A DNA stretch of 64,000 bases from Prevotella sp. UBA7551. GTDB lineage: Bacteria; Bacteroidota; Bacteroidia; Bacteroidales; Bacteroidaceae. The translations under genes were made by a program, and so were the position numbers. The first letter of the stretch is position 1. Each line of letters starts with the position of its first letter. The notes beneath the pieces were generated by a model. It ran no database searches and was not told where the DNA came from. It worked only from the letters and a program-made list of their open reading frames with translations. The stretch is from positions 20,946-84,945 of the forward strand of contig DLLX01000017.1 of NCBI GenBank assembly GCA_002479145.1, given 5' to 3'. Positions 1 through 8,061 of the stretch are shown in pieces.

Positions 1-1140
1 CAGCTCATCGCAATTAAGGACATAGGCCAGGCGTACCTCGTCGATGCCTGCGCCCTTCGTACTGTAAAATCCGCTCGCTGGGGCCATCATGACCGTCTCT
101 CCCTCGTAGGAGAACTCCTCAAGGAGCCAGCGGCAGAACTTCTCGGCGCTGTCCACGGGCAACTTGGCCACCGTGTAGAATGCACCCTTCGGCATGGGGG
201 AGAATACGCCTGGAATCTTGTTGAGGCCGTTGACCAGACAGTTGCGGCGCTCCACATACTCTTTCTGCACACCCTCGATGTAGCTTTCGGGTGCGTCAAG
301 GGAAGCCTCGGCAACGATTTGTCCTATCAATGGGGGGGACAGGCGGGCTTGGCAGAACTTCATCACCGCCTTGCGCACCTCGGTATTCTTCGTGATGAGC
401 GCACCGATACGGATGCCACACTCTGAGTAACGCTTCGATACGGAGTCGACAAGGATGACATTATTCTCGATGCCCTCAAGATGAAGGGCCGACGTGTACG
501 GCTCATCGGTGTAGATATACTCGCGGTACACCTCATCGGCGAAGAGATAGAGGTCGTGCTTTTTCACAATGTCGCGGATCTGCTCCATCTCCTTGCGGGT
601 ATAGACGTAGCCCGTCGGGTTGTTGGGATTGCAAATCAGGATGGCGCGGGTGTTGGCATTGATGAGCTTTTCAAACTCTTCCACAGCAGGAAGGGCGAAC
701 CCATTGTCAATGCTTGTGTGGATAGAGCGCACCTTTGCACCCACCATTAGGGCGAAAGACATATAGTTGGCATAGGCCGGCTCGGTGATGATGATCTCGT
801 CACCGGGGTTCAATGTGGCCATAAACCCGAAGAGCAGTGCCTCAGAACCGCCCGTAGTGACGATGATATCGTCGGGTACGAGGCCGATGTTGTACTTCCC
901 ATAGTAGTCGACGAGCTTCTTTCTGTAGCTTTCAATGCCTTGGCTGGGTGAGTAGGCCAGCACTTTGGTGTCGATTTTCTTCATGGCATCAAGGCCACAC
1001 TGCGGCGTATGTACGTCAGGTTGGCCGATGTTCAGGTGATAGACTTTCGTACCGCGTGCCTTGGCTGCATTGGCCAGGGGGGCGAGCTTACGGATTGGCG
1101 ATTCGGGCACAATGAGGCCGCGTGCTGATATTTCCGGCAT
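1..1140 (-). CDS. PLP-dependent class I/II aminotransferase, C-terminus cut by window edge
   Basis: A fold-type I aminotransferase of the aspartate aminotransferase family, which moves amino groups between an amino acid and a 2-oxo acid with pyridoxal phosphate. About 380 codons are visible from ATG 1140; the reading frame is open to base 1, so only the last few residues are missing. Seen: an N-terminal PESPIRKL...YHLNIGQPD segment, GGSEALLF for cofactor phosphate binding, CNPNNPTGYVY near residue 170, an ADEVYREY segment, and SVSKRYSECGIRIG near residue 235, whose lysine is the expected Schiff-base residue. It stands alone on the minus strand behind its own promoter. The substrate cannot be read from sequence; annotations of this subfamily as aspartate aminotransferase are common but unproven here. 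Confidence 0.93.
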   Translation of the reverse strand, partial: MPEISARGLIVPESPIRKLAPLANAAKARGTKVYHLNIGQPDVHTPQCGLDAMKKIDTKVLAYSPSQGIESYRKKLVDYYGKYNIGLVPDDIIVTTGGSEALLFGFMATLNPGDEIIITEPAYANYMSFALMVGAKVRSIHTSIDNGFALPAVEEFEKLINANTRAILICNPNNPTGYVYTRKEMEQIRDIVKKHDLYLFADEVYREYIYTDEPYTSALHLEGIENNVILVDSVSKRYSECGIRIGALITKNTEVRKAVMKFCQARLSPPLIGQIVAEASLDAPESYIEGVQKEYVERRNCLVNGLNKIPGVFSPMPKGAFYTVAKLPVDSAEKFCRWLLEEFSYEGETVMMAPASGFYSTKGAGIDEVRLAYVLNCDEL

Positions 1141-1216
1141 AATTTCTTTTGGTTATTAGTATTAACCCCCCTTTATGTGGGGAATTGACTTTTAAATGAT
1201 ACTTTTTATCTTGCTA

Positions 1217-1247
1217 CAAAGTTACACCAATTCGGGCAAACGGCAAA
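1217..1247 (-). promoter_or_regulatory. Bacteroidota-type promoter for the aminotransferase
   Basis: On the minus strand a -33 element TTTG (1247-1244) and a -7 element TAACTTTG (1224-1217) are separated by 19 bp, which matches the phylum consensus TTTG-N19/20-TAnnTTTG. Transcription would begin near 1210, leaving a leader of about 70 nt before ATG 1140. A second TAnnTTTG match (1251-1244) overlaps the -33 element. Confidence 0.6.
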
Positions 1248-1400
1248 GGTAAAAACGAAAAACTTTGTACCCATAGGGCATTTGTGGGATTTTCTTGCTA
1301 CTTTTGCATACCAGAACCTGCCCCCATTTTCGGGTGGCAAGGGCATTAAAGGTTGCGCAAAGCGAGCGGCCTTCATACATGATACAACTTTATATAGATA

Positions 1401-1898
1401 ATGAGAAGCAGAACAGCGAATTGGTTTGAGACCCGTGTCCGCTACGACAAGATGATGGAGGACGGACAAAACAAGAAAGTCACCGAGACTTATGTGGTCG
1501 ATGCCTACACCTTCGGTGAGGCCGAGGAGGCCATCCTCAAGGAAATGGGCGTCTATACGAACGGAGAGATTGAGGTCAAAGCCATTTCCCCGGCGTCTTA
1601 TGGCGAGATCTTTTTCAGCGATGCCGACGGCGATGACAAGTGGTACAAGTGCAAGCTGTCGTTCATCACGCTTGATGAGAAGACCGAAAAGGAGAAGCGC
1701 ACCAGTGTCTATTATTTGGTCCAGGCGGCCTCGGTCAGCGGCGCAGTGAAGCACGTCGACGAGGTCATGGGGGGCACTATGGTCGACTATGAGATAGCCT
1801 CCATCACTGATACCAAGGTGATGGATGTCTTCGAACACGACAATAAGTCGAAGGAAGAAGCCAAGGAGGAGGCCAAACCCGAGTATGAACAACAATGA
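1401..1898 (+). CDS. DUF4494 domain protein
   Basis: A 165-residue soluble protein that matches the DUF4494 family, a Bacteroidota-restricted family with no known biochemical role. Seen: an N-terminal NWFETRVRYDK segment, a central EVKAISPASYGEIFFSD segment and a charged, low-complexity tail rich in Glu and Lys (last 20 residues). There is no signal peptide and no membrane segment. The start at ATG 1401 gives the conserved N-terminus directly. yggS follows after 18 bp on the same strand, so the two are probably co-transcribed; a -7-like TACTTTTG lies at 1299-1306 without a clear -33 partner. Function unknown. Confidence 0.85.
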   Translation: MRSRTANWFETRVRYDKMMEDGQNKKVTETYVVDAYTFGEAEEAILKEMGVYTNGEIEVKAISPASYGEIFFSDADGDDKWYKCKLSFITLDEKTEKEKRTSVYYLVQAASVSGAVKHVDEVMGGTMVDYEIASITDTKVMDVFEHDNKSKEEAKEEAKPEYEQQ

Positions 1899-1916
1899 AA
1901 TATAGAGGTAAGCAAT

Positions 1917-2588
1917 ATGGTTGATGTAGCTAAAAACTTACGTGAGGTGCTCAGCCATCTGCCCGAAGGGGTGGGGCTCGTGGCCATCAGCAAGTTTCAT
2001 CCAGAGGAAGACATCCTTGCCGCCTATGCCGAGGGGCAGCGTGTCTTTGGCGAAAGCCATGAGCAGGAGCTGCGTCAGAAGGCGGAAGACCTGCCCAAAG
2101 ACATCAAGTGGCACTTCATCGGACACCTTCAGACCAACAAGGTGAAGTACATCGCGCCTTACATTGCGATGATTGAGGCCGTCGACACCCTGAAGCTGCT
2201 CCAGGAAATCAACAAGCAGGCAGCCAAGCATGGGCGGGTAATCGACGTGTTGCTGGAGCTTCACATAGCCATGGAGGAGGCAAAGAGCGGCTTTACCCTC
2301 GATGGTTGCCGCGAGATGCTGGCCGAAGGAGCGTGGCGCGAACTGCATAACGTGCACATTTGTGGCCTGATGATGATGGCCTCCAACGTGCCCGACGAGC
2401 AGCAAATACGTCGTGAGATGCTCACGGCAGCCGACTTTTTCGACGAAATCAAGGCAAAGTATTTTGCTGACGATCCCCGCTTCGCCGTGCGATCTTGGGG
2501 CATGAGCCACGACTACACGATTGCCGTGACGTGCCGAAGTACCTTGGTGCGTGTGGGAACGGCCATCTTCGGGCCACGCGCTTACTAA
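1917..2588 (+). CDS. yggS: YggS family pyridoxal-5'-phosphate homeostasis protein
   Basis: A 223-residue PLP-binding protein of the YggS/PROSC family, which buffers free pyridoxal phosphate and affects amino-acid and keto-acid balance without a known catalytic reaction. Seen: VAISKFHP near residue 23, whose lysine is the PLP-binding residue; the family signature HFIGHLQTNKVKYI near residue 65; GLMMMAS near residue 147; and a C-terminal SWGMSHDYTIA segment that corresponds to the phosphate-binding SMGMSxD motif. Length is normal for the family. It follows the DUF4494 gene by 18 bp. An adjacent PLP enzyme gene lies upstream on the other strand, which may be coincidence. Confidence 0.95.
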   Translation: MVDVAKNLREVLSHLPEGVGLVAISKFHPEEDILAAYAEGQRVFGESHEQELRQKAEDLPKDIKWHFIGHLQTNKVKYIAPYIAMIEAVDTLKLLQEINKQAAKHGRVIDVLLELHIAMEEAKSGFTLDGCREMLAEGAWRELHNVHICGLMMMASNVPDEQQIRREMLTAADFFDEIKAKYFADDPRFAVRSWGMSHDYTIAVTCRSTLVRVGTAIFGPRAY

Positions 2589-2619
2589 TGTAGAATAGGT
2601 AAGCAGGACATGAAAGCAG

Positions 2620-3252
2620 TCAGATGCCCTCTCTCTTGCCTTCTATCTGGGCCAAGTCCACATAGCCGTGCATGACGGCATAGATGGTAAGGGCGGACAC
2701 ACTGCGCACCCCCAGTTTCTCGCTGATGTTCTTGCGGTGGGTATTGACGGTGGGCAGACTGATGTGAAGGCGGTCGGCTATTTCCTTGCTCATCAGGCCG
2801 CGGACCACCAAAGAGAGCACTTCCACCTCTCGGGCGGATAGCGTGGGGCGCACCCCATCGGCTCCTTCGGGCGGAAGGTTGCGCCCGTGGGAGTGTCCTT
2901 GCCGCACGAGCTGTAGCACCTCGCATACCAACTTTTCCTCCGTTACACCCACACAAAGGTAGCGGAAGTGCGGCAGTTGGGAATTGGGGTCTGACGAAGG
3001 AGTCAGGACGATGGTTTTGCGGCGGCGTTCCATAAACCAGACTTGGTGAGCCACAGCCACCGATTGGGCCACGAAGTAGTGGTAACAGCGCTCACCGCCC
3101 CCGGCCACGAAGTCGGCAAAGGAACGGTAAACATCCACCGTCATCGCCGGCATCACGCCCTGCAGCAGTTGGCGCAATCCCATTGTGGCCAGCACATTGG
3201 GATCGATGATGGCTACATGTGGACTCCCTGGGCTCGTCTTTGATTTCTCCAT
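2620..3252 (-). CDS. LuxR/NarL-type transcription regulator with receiver-like domain lacking the phospho-acceptor
   Basis: A 210-residue DNA-binding regulator. The C-terminal half is a clear LuxR-type helix-turn-helix (LSAREVEVLSLVVRG...SKEIADRLHIS...VNTHRKNI, residues ~140-187). The N-terminal half resembles a response-regulator receiver (VAIIDPNVLATMGLRQLL), but the strand that should end in the phosphorylated Asp reads YHYFVAQSV, with no acidic residue, and the conserved Lys of strand 5 is not seen. It therefore probably acts without phosphorylation, as known pseudo-receivers do. I chose ATG 3252; a TTG codon three residues upstream is the alternative. The 3' end faces yggS with a 31-bp gap. 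No partner kinase is nearby and the target genes are unknown. Confidence 0.85.
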   Translation of the reverse strand: MEKSKTSPGSPHVAIIDPNVLATMGLRQLLQGVMPAMTVDVYRSFADFVAGGGERCYHYFVAQSVAVAHQVWFMERRRKTIVLTPSSDPNSQLPHFRYLCVGVTEEKLVCEVLQLVRQGHSHGRNLPPEGADGVRPTLSAREVEVLSLVVRGLMSKEIADRLHISLPTVNTHRKNISEKLGVRSVSALTIYAVMHGYVDLAQIEGKREGI

Positions 3253-3414
3253 GGTGTGCAAAATTAGCCATTAATCGGCAGAAGAAAGAAGCTCCACCTC
3301 AATTTCTTGTCCATTTGCTCCTTTAAGTCCTCCTTTTCTTTCATCCAACGCCACCTCAATGCGACGCACGGCGATATGCCAATGTGCTGAGATATTCGGC
3401 AAATCAAGAAAACA

Positions 3415-4050
3415 TTGAAAACCAAACGCAGTCATATCATCCTCCCAGAGGGCATGGCAGGAGAAGTTTTGCTCCATGCTTGTTGTGCTCCTTGCTCCTC
3501 GGCCATTGTGGAATGGCTGATGGCGCATGGCATACGCCCCACCATCTTTTATTTCAATCCCAACATCTATCCGCTCCATGAATACGAGATACGCAAGGAG
3601 GAGAGCAAGCGTCATGCCGAGTTGCTCGGTCTCAAGTGGACGGATGGCGACTATGACCATTCCTCTTGGCGACAGGCAGTGCGCGGATGGGAACACGAAC
3701 CTGAGCGTGGACGACGCTGTCAAGCCTGCTTCATGTTCCGGATGCTGGCAACCGCACGTGAGGCAAAGCGCACGGGGATCGGTTTTTTTGCCACGACACT
3801 GGCCTCGTCGCGCTGGAAAGACCTCCAACAGGTGAACGCAGCGGGGCTGGCTGCAGCTCAATCCGTCCCGGGCACTACCTTCTGGGCACAGAATTGGCGC
3901 AAGGATGGACTCCAGGAACGGCGCAATCAGCTGCTCAGGGAGTACGGATTTTACAATCAGCTCTACTGTGGATGCGAGTTCAGCTTGGCCTCTTCCAAAG
4001 CCATGGAAAGAGAAAGGAAAGCAAAAACAGGCGGTCTCCTCCAACCATAG
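3415..4050 (+). CDS. queH: Epoxyqueuosine reductase QueH
   Basis: QueH (old name DUF208) reduces epoxyqueuosine to queuosine in the wobble base of Asn, Asp, His and Tyr tRNAs; it is the non-orthologous replacement of the cobalamin enzyme QueG. Seen in 211 residues: LLHACCAPCS (residues ~19-28), RRCQACFMFR (~101-110) and LYCGCEF near the C-terminus, the cysteine groups expected to hold its iron-sulfur cluster and metal. The frame is closed by a TGA at 3388, and the only start that keeps the conserved HIILPEG segment is TTG 3415; ATG 3454 would begin just before the cysteine motif. The queuosine genes queA, yhhQ and queF lie elsewhere in the window. Confidence 0.93.
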   Translation: MKTKRSHIILPEGMAGEVLLHACCAPCSSAIVEWLMAHGIRPTIFYFNPNIYPLHEYEIRKEESKRHAELLGLKWTDGDYDHSSWRQAVRGWEHEPERGRRCQACFMFRMLATAREAKRTGIGFFATTLASSRWKDLQQVNAAGLAAAQSVPGTTFWAQNWRKDGLQERRNQLLREYGFYNQLYCGCEFSLASSKAMERERKAKTGGLLQP

Positions 4051-4087
4051 GACACACTTCGTGACAGTTAATATTCAAATTGGAATT

Positions 4088-4480
4088 ATGCGGCTTGTGA
4101 AATCATTTATCGTTTGGGTTTGCTTCATCCCTCTGGCAATACTCAACGGCGGATTGCGTGAATATGTATTGGACAGCTTTATTGGAAAAGAAATGGCCCT
4201 GCCCGTGAGTGGAATATTGCTGAGTATATTCATCTTTCTGGTGACATGGCTTGTGTTTCCCCGTCTGATAAAAGCCTGTGACATGAAAGACTGCCTCAAA
4301 ATAGGAGTTTGCTGGGCTTTGTTGACCGTAGCCTTCGAGTCGGTTGCAGGCATTGCCGGAGGCAGTTCTGTCATGGAAATGGTTGATGCCTACAATCCAT
4401 CGACAGGCAATTTGTGGGTGCTTGTGTTGGCCATGACGATGTTTTCACCTGCTCTATTGAAAGTTTTCAGGCGGATTTAG
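4088..4480 (+). CDS. Small integral membrane protein, unknown function
   Basis: A 130-residue hydrophobic protein with about four predicted membrane segments (roughly residues 5-22, 36-56, 69-88 and 107-124). Seen: the conserved-looking pieces LAILNGGLREY near residue 14, ALPVSGILLS near 36, VAFESVAGIAGGS in the middle and YNPSTGNLWVL near residue 100. I know related Bacteroidota proteins with this pattern but none with an assigned role. ATG 4088 is chosen because it begins just before the first membrane helix; a GTG nine codons upstream is possible. It follows queH by 37 bp on the same strand and may share its transcript. No function is claimed. Confidence 0.7.
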   Translation: MRLVKSFIVWVCFIPLAILNGGLREYVLDSFIGKEMALPVSGILLSIFIFLVTWLVFPRLIKACDMKDCLKIGVCWALLTVAFESVAGIAGGSSVMEMVDAYNPSTGNLWVLVLAMTMFSPALLKVFRRI

Positions 4481-4635
4481 GGAATCAAGTCAAATGTCCG
4501 GCTCAGCGAATGGACCTGTCTTTGGTCTTCTGCATAGCCGATTTTCTTTGGCGGAAGCCAATAGTTGCCGCCCTTGTATTAATCCCCAGTCGGTCATTAG
4601 AAGTGACAAGGGGTGTAAAGACGGCAATCATATTG

Positions 4636-4690
4636 TCTCTTTGGTCGATTTCGGTCTAATGACCAATTTGGGTTTAAGGGCCGATTGGGG
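4636..4690 (+). repeat. Degenerate ~18-bp tandem repeat in the 4481-4755 gap
   Basis: The 275-bp gap between the membrane protein and cls (4481-4755) holds no credible gene. Within it, three adjacent units of 18-19 bp can be laid out (4636-4654, 4655-4672, 4673-4690) around the pattern TCTAATGACCGATTTGGG. An inverted relative of the unit's left part (GGTCATTAGA) lies at about 4591-4600. A single similar unit occurs at 25006-25023. Identity between units is only moderate. Confidence 0.4.
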
Positions 4691-4755
4691 ATGGATTGTC
4701 TATTCCTTTGTGCTTTTTACAAACATTTCCGGGAAGCAAAACTCCCGTTCTCATG

Positions 4756-6177
4756 CTACATCAGCGGGCTGAGCAGTCTCACCAGCGACTCCCAAAGGCG
4801 CAGGATGAGGCTTTGGGAGGCTGCGTCGTGATACTGTTCGTGCGGAATACATTGCGCTTCGTCGTCAAGAAAGACCTGCTTGACGCGTAAAGCCATCTCT
4901 CGGTTGTAGAAAAACACATTCGACTCAAAGTCATGCTCAAAACTGCGGAAGTCGACATTGGTGGAGCCTATGGTCGCCAAATTGTCGTCGCTAACGAGCA
5001 ATTTGCTGTGGTTGAAGCCCGCATTGTATAGCAATACCTTCACGCCCGCATCCTTGATTTCCTTGACAAAGGAGCGGCTTGCCCACGCCACGAGGCGTGA
5101 GTCGGCCTTGAGCGGCAGCATCAGGCGCACGTCGACTCCGGAAAGTGCGGCGGTGCGCAGGGCAAAGAGTACGGGTTCGGTGGGCATGAAGTATGGTGTC
5201 TCGATATAGACATACTGCCGAGCCCCGTGAAGAATGGTCACATACCCTTGCTCTATCTTCGGCCAGGGGTCGATGGGGCTGCTGGTAACGACTTGCGCGA
5301 GGCAGACCTTGTCGGGCAATGGGAACTCGGGATAGTAGCGACGGTCCGTGATGAGCGTGCGGTCCACAAAAAACCAGTCGACCAGGAAGGCGCACTGAAG
5401 GGCATAGACGGCATTGCCGTGGATGCGCACCATTGTGTCGCGCCACGCCTGATGGCCGAAACCCTTCACGTAGCGGAGCGCAATATTCATGCCGCCCACG
5501 TAACCCACGCTTCCGTCGAAGACGGCAATCTTGCGGTGGTTGCGGTAGTTGGCCTTGCTGGTGAACGCCGGAAAACGGACAGGCATGAAGGGATGGACCT
5601 CCACTCCTCCCTCGCGCATCCGCTCAAAGAATCGGGAGGGCACCTTCCAGCAGCCCACATCGTCGTGGATGACGCGCACCTCCACTCCCTCGGAAGCCTT
5701 GGCAATGAGGGCGTCGGCAATGAGATTGCCCAGCGGGTCGTCCTCAATGATGAAGAAGTCGAGGTGGATGTGGTTGCGTGCGGCGGCGATGTCGCGGAGC
5801 AACTGAGGGAAGAATGCGTAGCCGTCGAGGTAGAGCTGCGCCTCGTTGCGCTGAAACGGCAGTGCGGGGTCTTGGTTGGCGAAGAGTTTTACCAACCGTT
5901 GATAGGGAGAGGGAACCTCCAATTTCCTCTGTTCGGCAAACTCCAGCATAGACCGTTTGGAGAGCTGGTCGAGCCGTTGTTGCGATATGGCGCGCTCCTT
6001 GCGCACGTTTTGCCCGAAAAAGAAGTAGAGGACAATGCCCACCAGTGGAAGGAATATCAGCACAAGCACCCACGCCATCGTCTTGGCCGGCTGCCGGTTG
6101 TCGAGCAGAATGGTGACAATCGCCGCGACAGCGAGCGTCATGTAGAGGATGAAGAAGATCCAGTGCAGATAGTCCAT
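4756..6177 (-). CDS. cls: Cardiolipin synthase (phospholipase D family)
   Basis: Joins two phosphatidylglycerols into cardiolipin and glycerol at the inner membrane. The 473-residue protein has two N-terminal membrane helices (residues ~3-23 and ~33-55, the PLDc_N region) followed by two phospholipase D domains. Both HKD motifs are visible: NHRKIAVFDGSVGYVGG near residue 220 and FNHSKLLVSDDNLATIGSTN near residue 395, giving the two catalytic histidines. ATG 6177 (MDYLHW) is chosen because it starts directly before the first helix; upstream in-frame codons would add an unlikely charged leader. It lies 16 bp after the stop of the upstream uncharacterised gene on the same strand, so the two are probably one transcript. 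Confidence 0.95.
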   Translation of the reverse strand: MDYLHWIFFILYMTLAVAAIVTILLDNRQPAKTMAWVLVLIFLPLVGIVLYFFFGQNVRKERAISQQRLDQLSKRSMLEFAEQRKLEVPSPYQRLVKLFANQDPALPFQRNEAQLYLDGYAFFPQLLRDIAAARNHIHLDFFIIEDDPLGNLIADALIAKASEGVEVRVIHDDVGCWKVPSRFFERMREGGVEVHPFMPVRFPAFTSKANYRNHRKIAVFDGSVGYVGGMNIALRYVKGFGHQAWRDTMVRIHGNAVYALQCAFLVDWFFVDRTLITDRRYYPEFPLPDKVCLAQVVTSSPIDPWPKIEQGYVTILHGARQYVYIETPYFMPTEPVLFALRTAALSGVDVRLMLPLKADSRLVAWASRSFVKEIKDAGVKVLLYNAGFNHSKLLVSDDNLATIGSTNVDFRSFEHDFESNVFFYNREMALRVKQVFLDDEAQCIPHEQYHDAASQSLILRLWESLVRLLSPLM

Positions 6178-6193
6178 AGTCTTTTTGATTGGG

Positions 6194-7924
6194 TCAGGTG
6201 GTCTTTTGCGGCACATAGACTGCGCCGTCTCCACCTGATTTCCGTTGGCGAAGGCGGGCTAAAAGGGGGGCGGCAAGGTCGGTCAAGTCTGCAATGCGGA
6301 GCATTGATTTCAGCTCCTTCTCAGCCTCTTCGTCATGTCCTCGATTTGCAAGAACTGTGGCACGGGTGGCCAAAAGAAATCTGACGTTTTCGCGAAAGTC
6401 GGGGTAGGATGCAGCGGTATAGTCATCCACATCCTTCCCAGTCTGCTCTTTGACTTGCTCCCGAATATCCTTCATAAGCGAATTGATGTAGCCCAGCGTG
6501 CGTGGATCGTTGCCATAGGCCAGATTATTGATCATTTCCAACAGGTAGGCATTGTCATCGGACAAGTTGAGCAGCGACAAATAATAATAGCCGAGGCCGT
6601 ATTGGCCTATTGCGTCGCAGCAATAGCCCAGCATGAAGCACACCTGTTGGAATTGGCTGTGATCTGTGGCTGTCATTTCGTTTGCATAACCAGCCCAGAG
6701 GGTGAAGGCCCTGCGCAGCCATCGCAGCGCCTCGAAGTATCGTTTGCTCAGGAATAGTTGTGTGCCATGGTACAGGCTGCTGGCCAATGACACGCTGGTC
6801 ACCCGTGCGACAATGCGTTGTTCCTCGGTCAACTCATCCGATTGGCCGTTCTTCAGCTTGTCTTTTGCGTCTTGCCACATAAACAAGAACTCATCCTTGA
6901 GGCTCTTCTCCGACTTCAGGTCATGCGCCATCAGCAGGGAACAAGCCGACCTGCACCCTCCAAAGTCCTCGCCCGGCTGGTCGAGTGTGGTCAGAAGGGG
7001 CACCAAGGCTGCCGTCGCCTGAAAGTAGAGCGCGTCCTTCGATGCGTCAGCGGCCACCAATGTGATGGTGAGATAGCGCCGCTCGTCGGGCGACTCGCGC
7101 AGGAAGAAGACGAGGTTGAGTGTGGCGTACCGGCGGATAAATTTGCCGTCGGCTATCAGTGCGGACGATAGCGTATAGTCGTTCATCTCCGACCGGCGCG
7201 CATTATCCGCTCCCGCATCGATGGAAAGGGCGATTCCGTCGCCCGAGACGTCCATCCTCGACGGGACAATATCGTGAAACCCCATGGCCTCCGAAACGAA
7301 ATCGGCTACCGTAATGCGCGCATCAGGCTCCTCCCGTGTACATTTTGGCAAATCTTCCGCCCATATCGCATGCTCAAGCACCATCAGCTGCACCCGGTTT
7401 CGCTTGGCTATGCCCTCTTCTGATGCGTCATCACCGAAATCTTTCCGGGCTTTCTCTGCCGAGTCCATCCACTGGTAAAACGTGAGTCGCCAGCGGAAAA
7501 TATTAGTCATTCGGTCCACAAGAATGGCTTGGGCGTGGGAAGCATCGAGAAAAATGTTCTCAAGGAAATAGAGGTGGACATGTTCTTGGTCTTCATCGAT
7601 GTCGTAGAAAACGCGCGGCCCTTCGGAATTGATATTTACTTGGTTGCAGACTTCCCTTACGGAATCGATCGTTTTTATGTCCGTATCGAAGAAATTGGGA
7701 AAAAGAACACATACCATAGGACTCGAAGGTGGGACAATTATGGAAAAACAGCCACCCTGAAACTCAAACCTGGCAACCTTATCTTTGTTGGCTTCACCTT
7801 CCCACTTCACCTCACAACCCATTCTGCGCAGTGTGCTGTCGAGCACCTTGCAGTTGGTCTTCTGGTTGGGCATCGCCACTTCTTCGGAAGATTTTAGCAG
7901 GTTTCTTAACTTGTCTTTCAACAT
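6194..7924 (-). CDS. Large uncharacterised protein, possible TPR-like C-terminal half
   Basis: A 576-residue soluble protein with no signal peptide. I do not recognise a named family with certainty. The N-terminal third (KVLDSTLRRMGCEV...FEFQGGCFSIIV, then LENIFLDASHAQAILVDRM) has the look of a small alpha/beta fold such as YbjN-like domains. The C-terminal half contains helical pairs of TPR type (SLYHGTQLFLSKRYFEALRW, then QVCFMLGYCCDAIGQYGLGYYYL, then LANRGHDEEAEKELKSML). ATG 7924 (MLKDKL) is preferred to a GTG 18 codons upstream. It precedes cls by 16 bp and follows dnaG on the same strand after 137 bp. The link to cls is positional only. Confidence 0.65.
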   Translation of the reverse strand: MLKDKLRNLLKSSEEVAMPNQKTNCKVLDSTLRRMGCEVKWEGEANKDKVARFEFQGGCFSIIVPPSSPMVCVLFPNFFDTDIKTIDSVREVCNQVNINSEGPRVFYDIDEDQEHVHLYFLENIFLDASHAQAILVDRMTNIFRWRLTFYQWMDSAEKARKDFGDDASEEGIAKRNRVQLMVLEHAIWAEDLPKCTREEPDARITVADFVSEAMGFHDIVPSRMDVSGDGIALSIDAGADNARRSEMNDYTLSSALIADGKFIRRYATLNLVFFLRESPDERRYLTITLVAADASKDALYFQATAALVPLLTTLDQPGEDFGGCRSACSLLMAHDLKSEKSLKDEFLFMWQDAKDKLKNGQSDELTEEQRIVARVTSVSLASSLYHGTQLFLSKRYFEALRWLRRAFTLWAGYANEMTATDHSQFQQVCFMLGYCCDAIGQYGLGYYYLSLLNLSDDNAYLLEMINNLAYGNDPRTLGYINSLMKDIREQVKEQTGKDVDDYTAASYPDFRENVRFLLATRATVLANRGHDEEAEKELKSMLRIADLTDLAAPLLARLRQRKSGGDGAVYVPQKTT

Positions 7925-8061
7925 TTTCTTTTTTTCATTTGGGTCAGTTCGGCAAATTTTAGGTGTGAATTTGTCCACGTTGGTTTTGCGTGGGGTGTGA
8001 AGGATGGGCGGGTATGTCGTTTCCTCTTTGGCTGTGGTTACATAGCGACGACAGAATAGGG

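Noticed and set aside
3905..4480. A frame running through the 3' part of queH into the small membrane protein, as a fusion or frameshift
   Set aside because: queH has a complete C-terminal motif and its own stop, and the membrane protein has a good ATG at 4088; the read-through is only a chance open overlap.
5227..6384. A 385-codon plus-strand frame opposite cls
   Set aside because: Both HKD motifs are on the minus strand; the plus frame runs across the cls start and into the next gene without homology.
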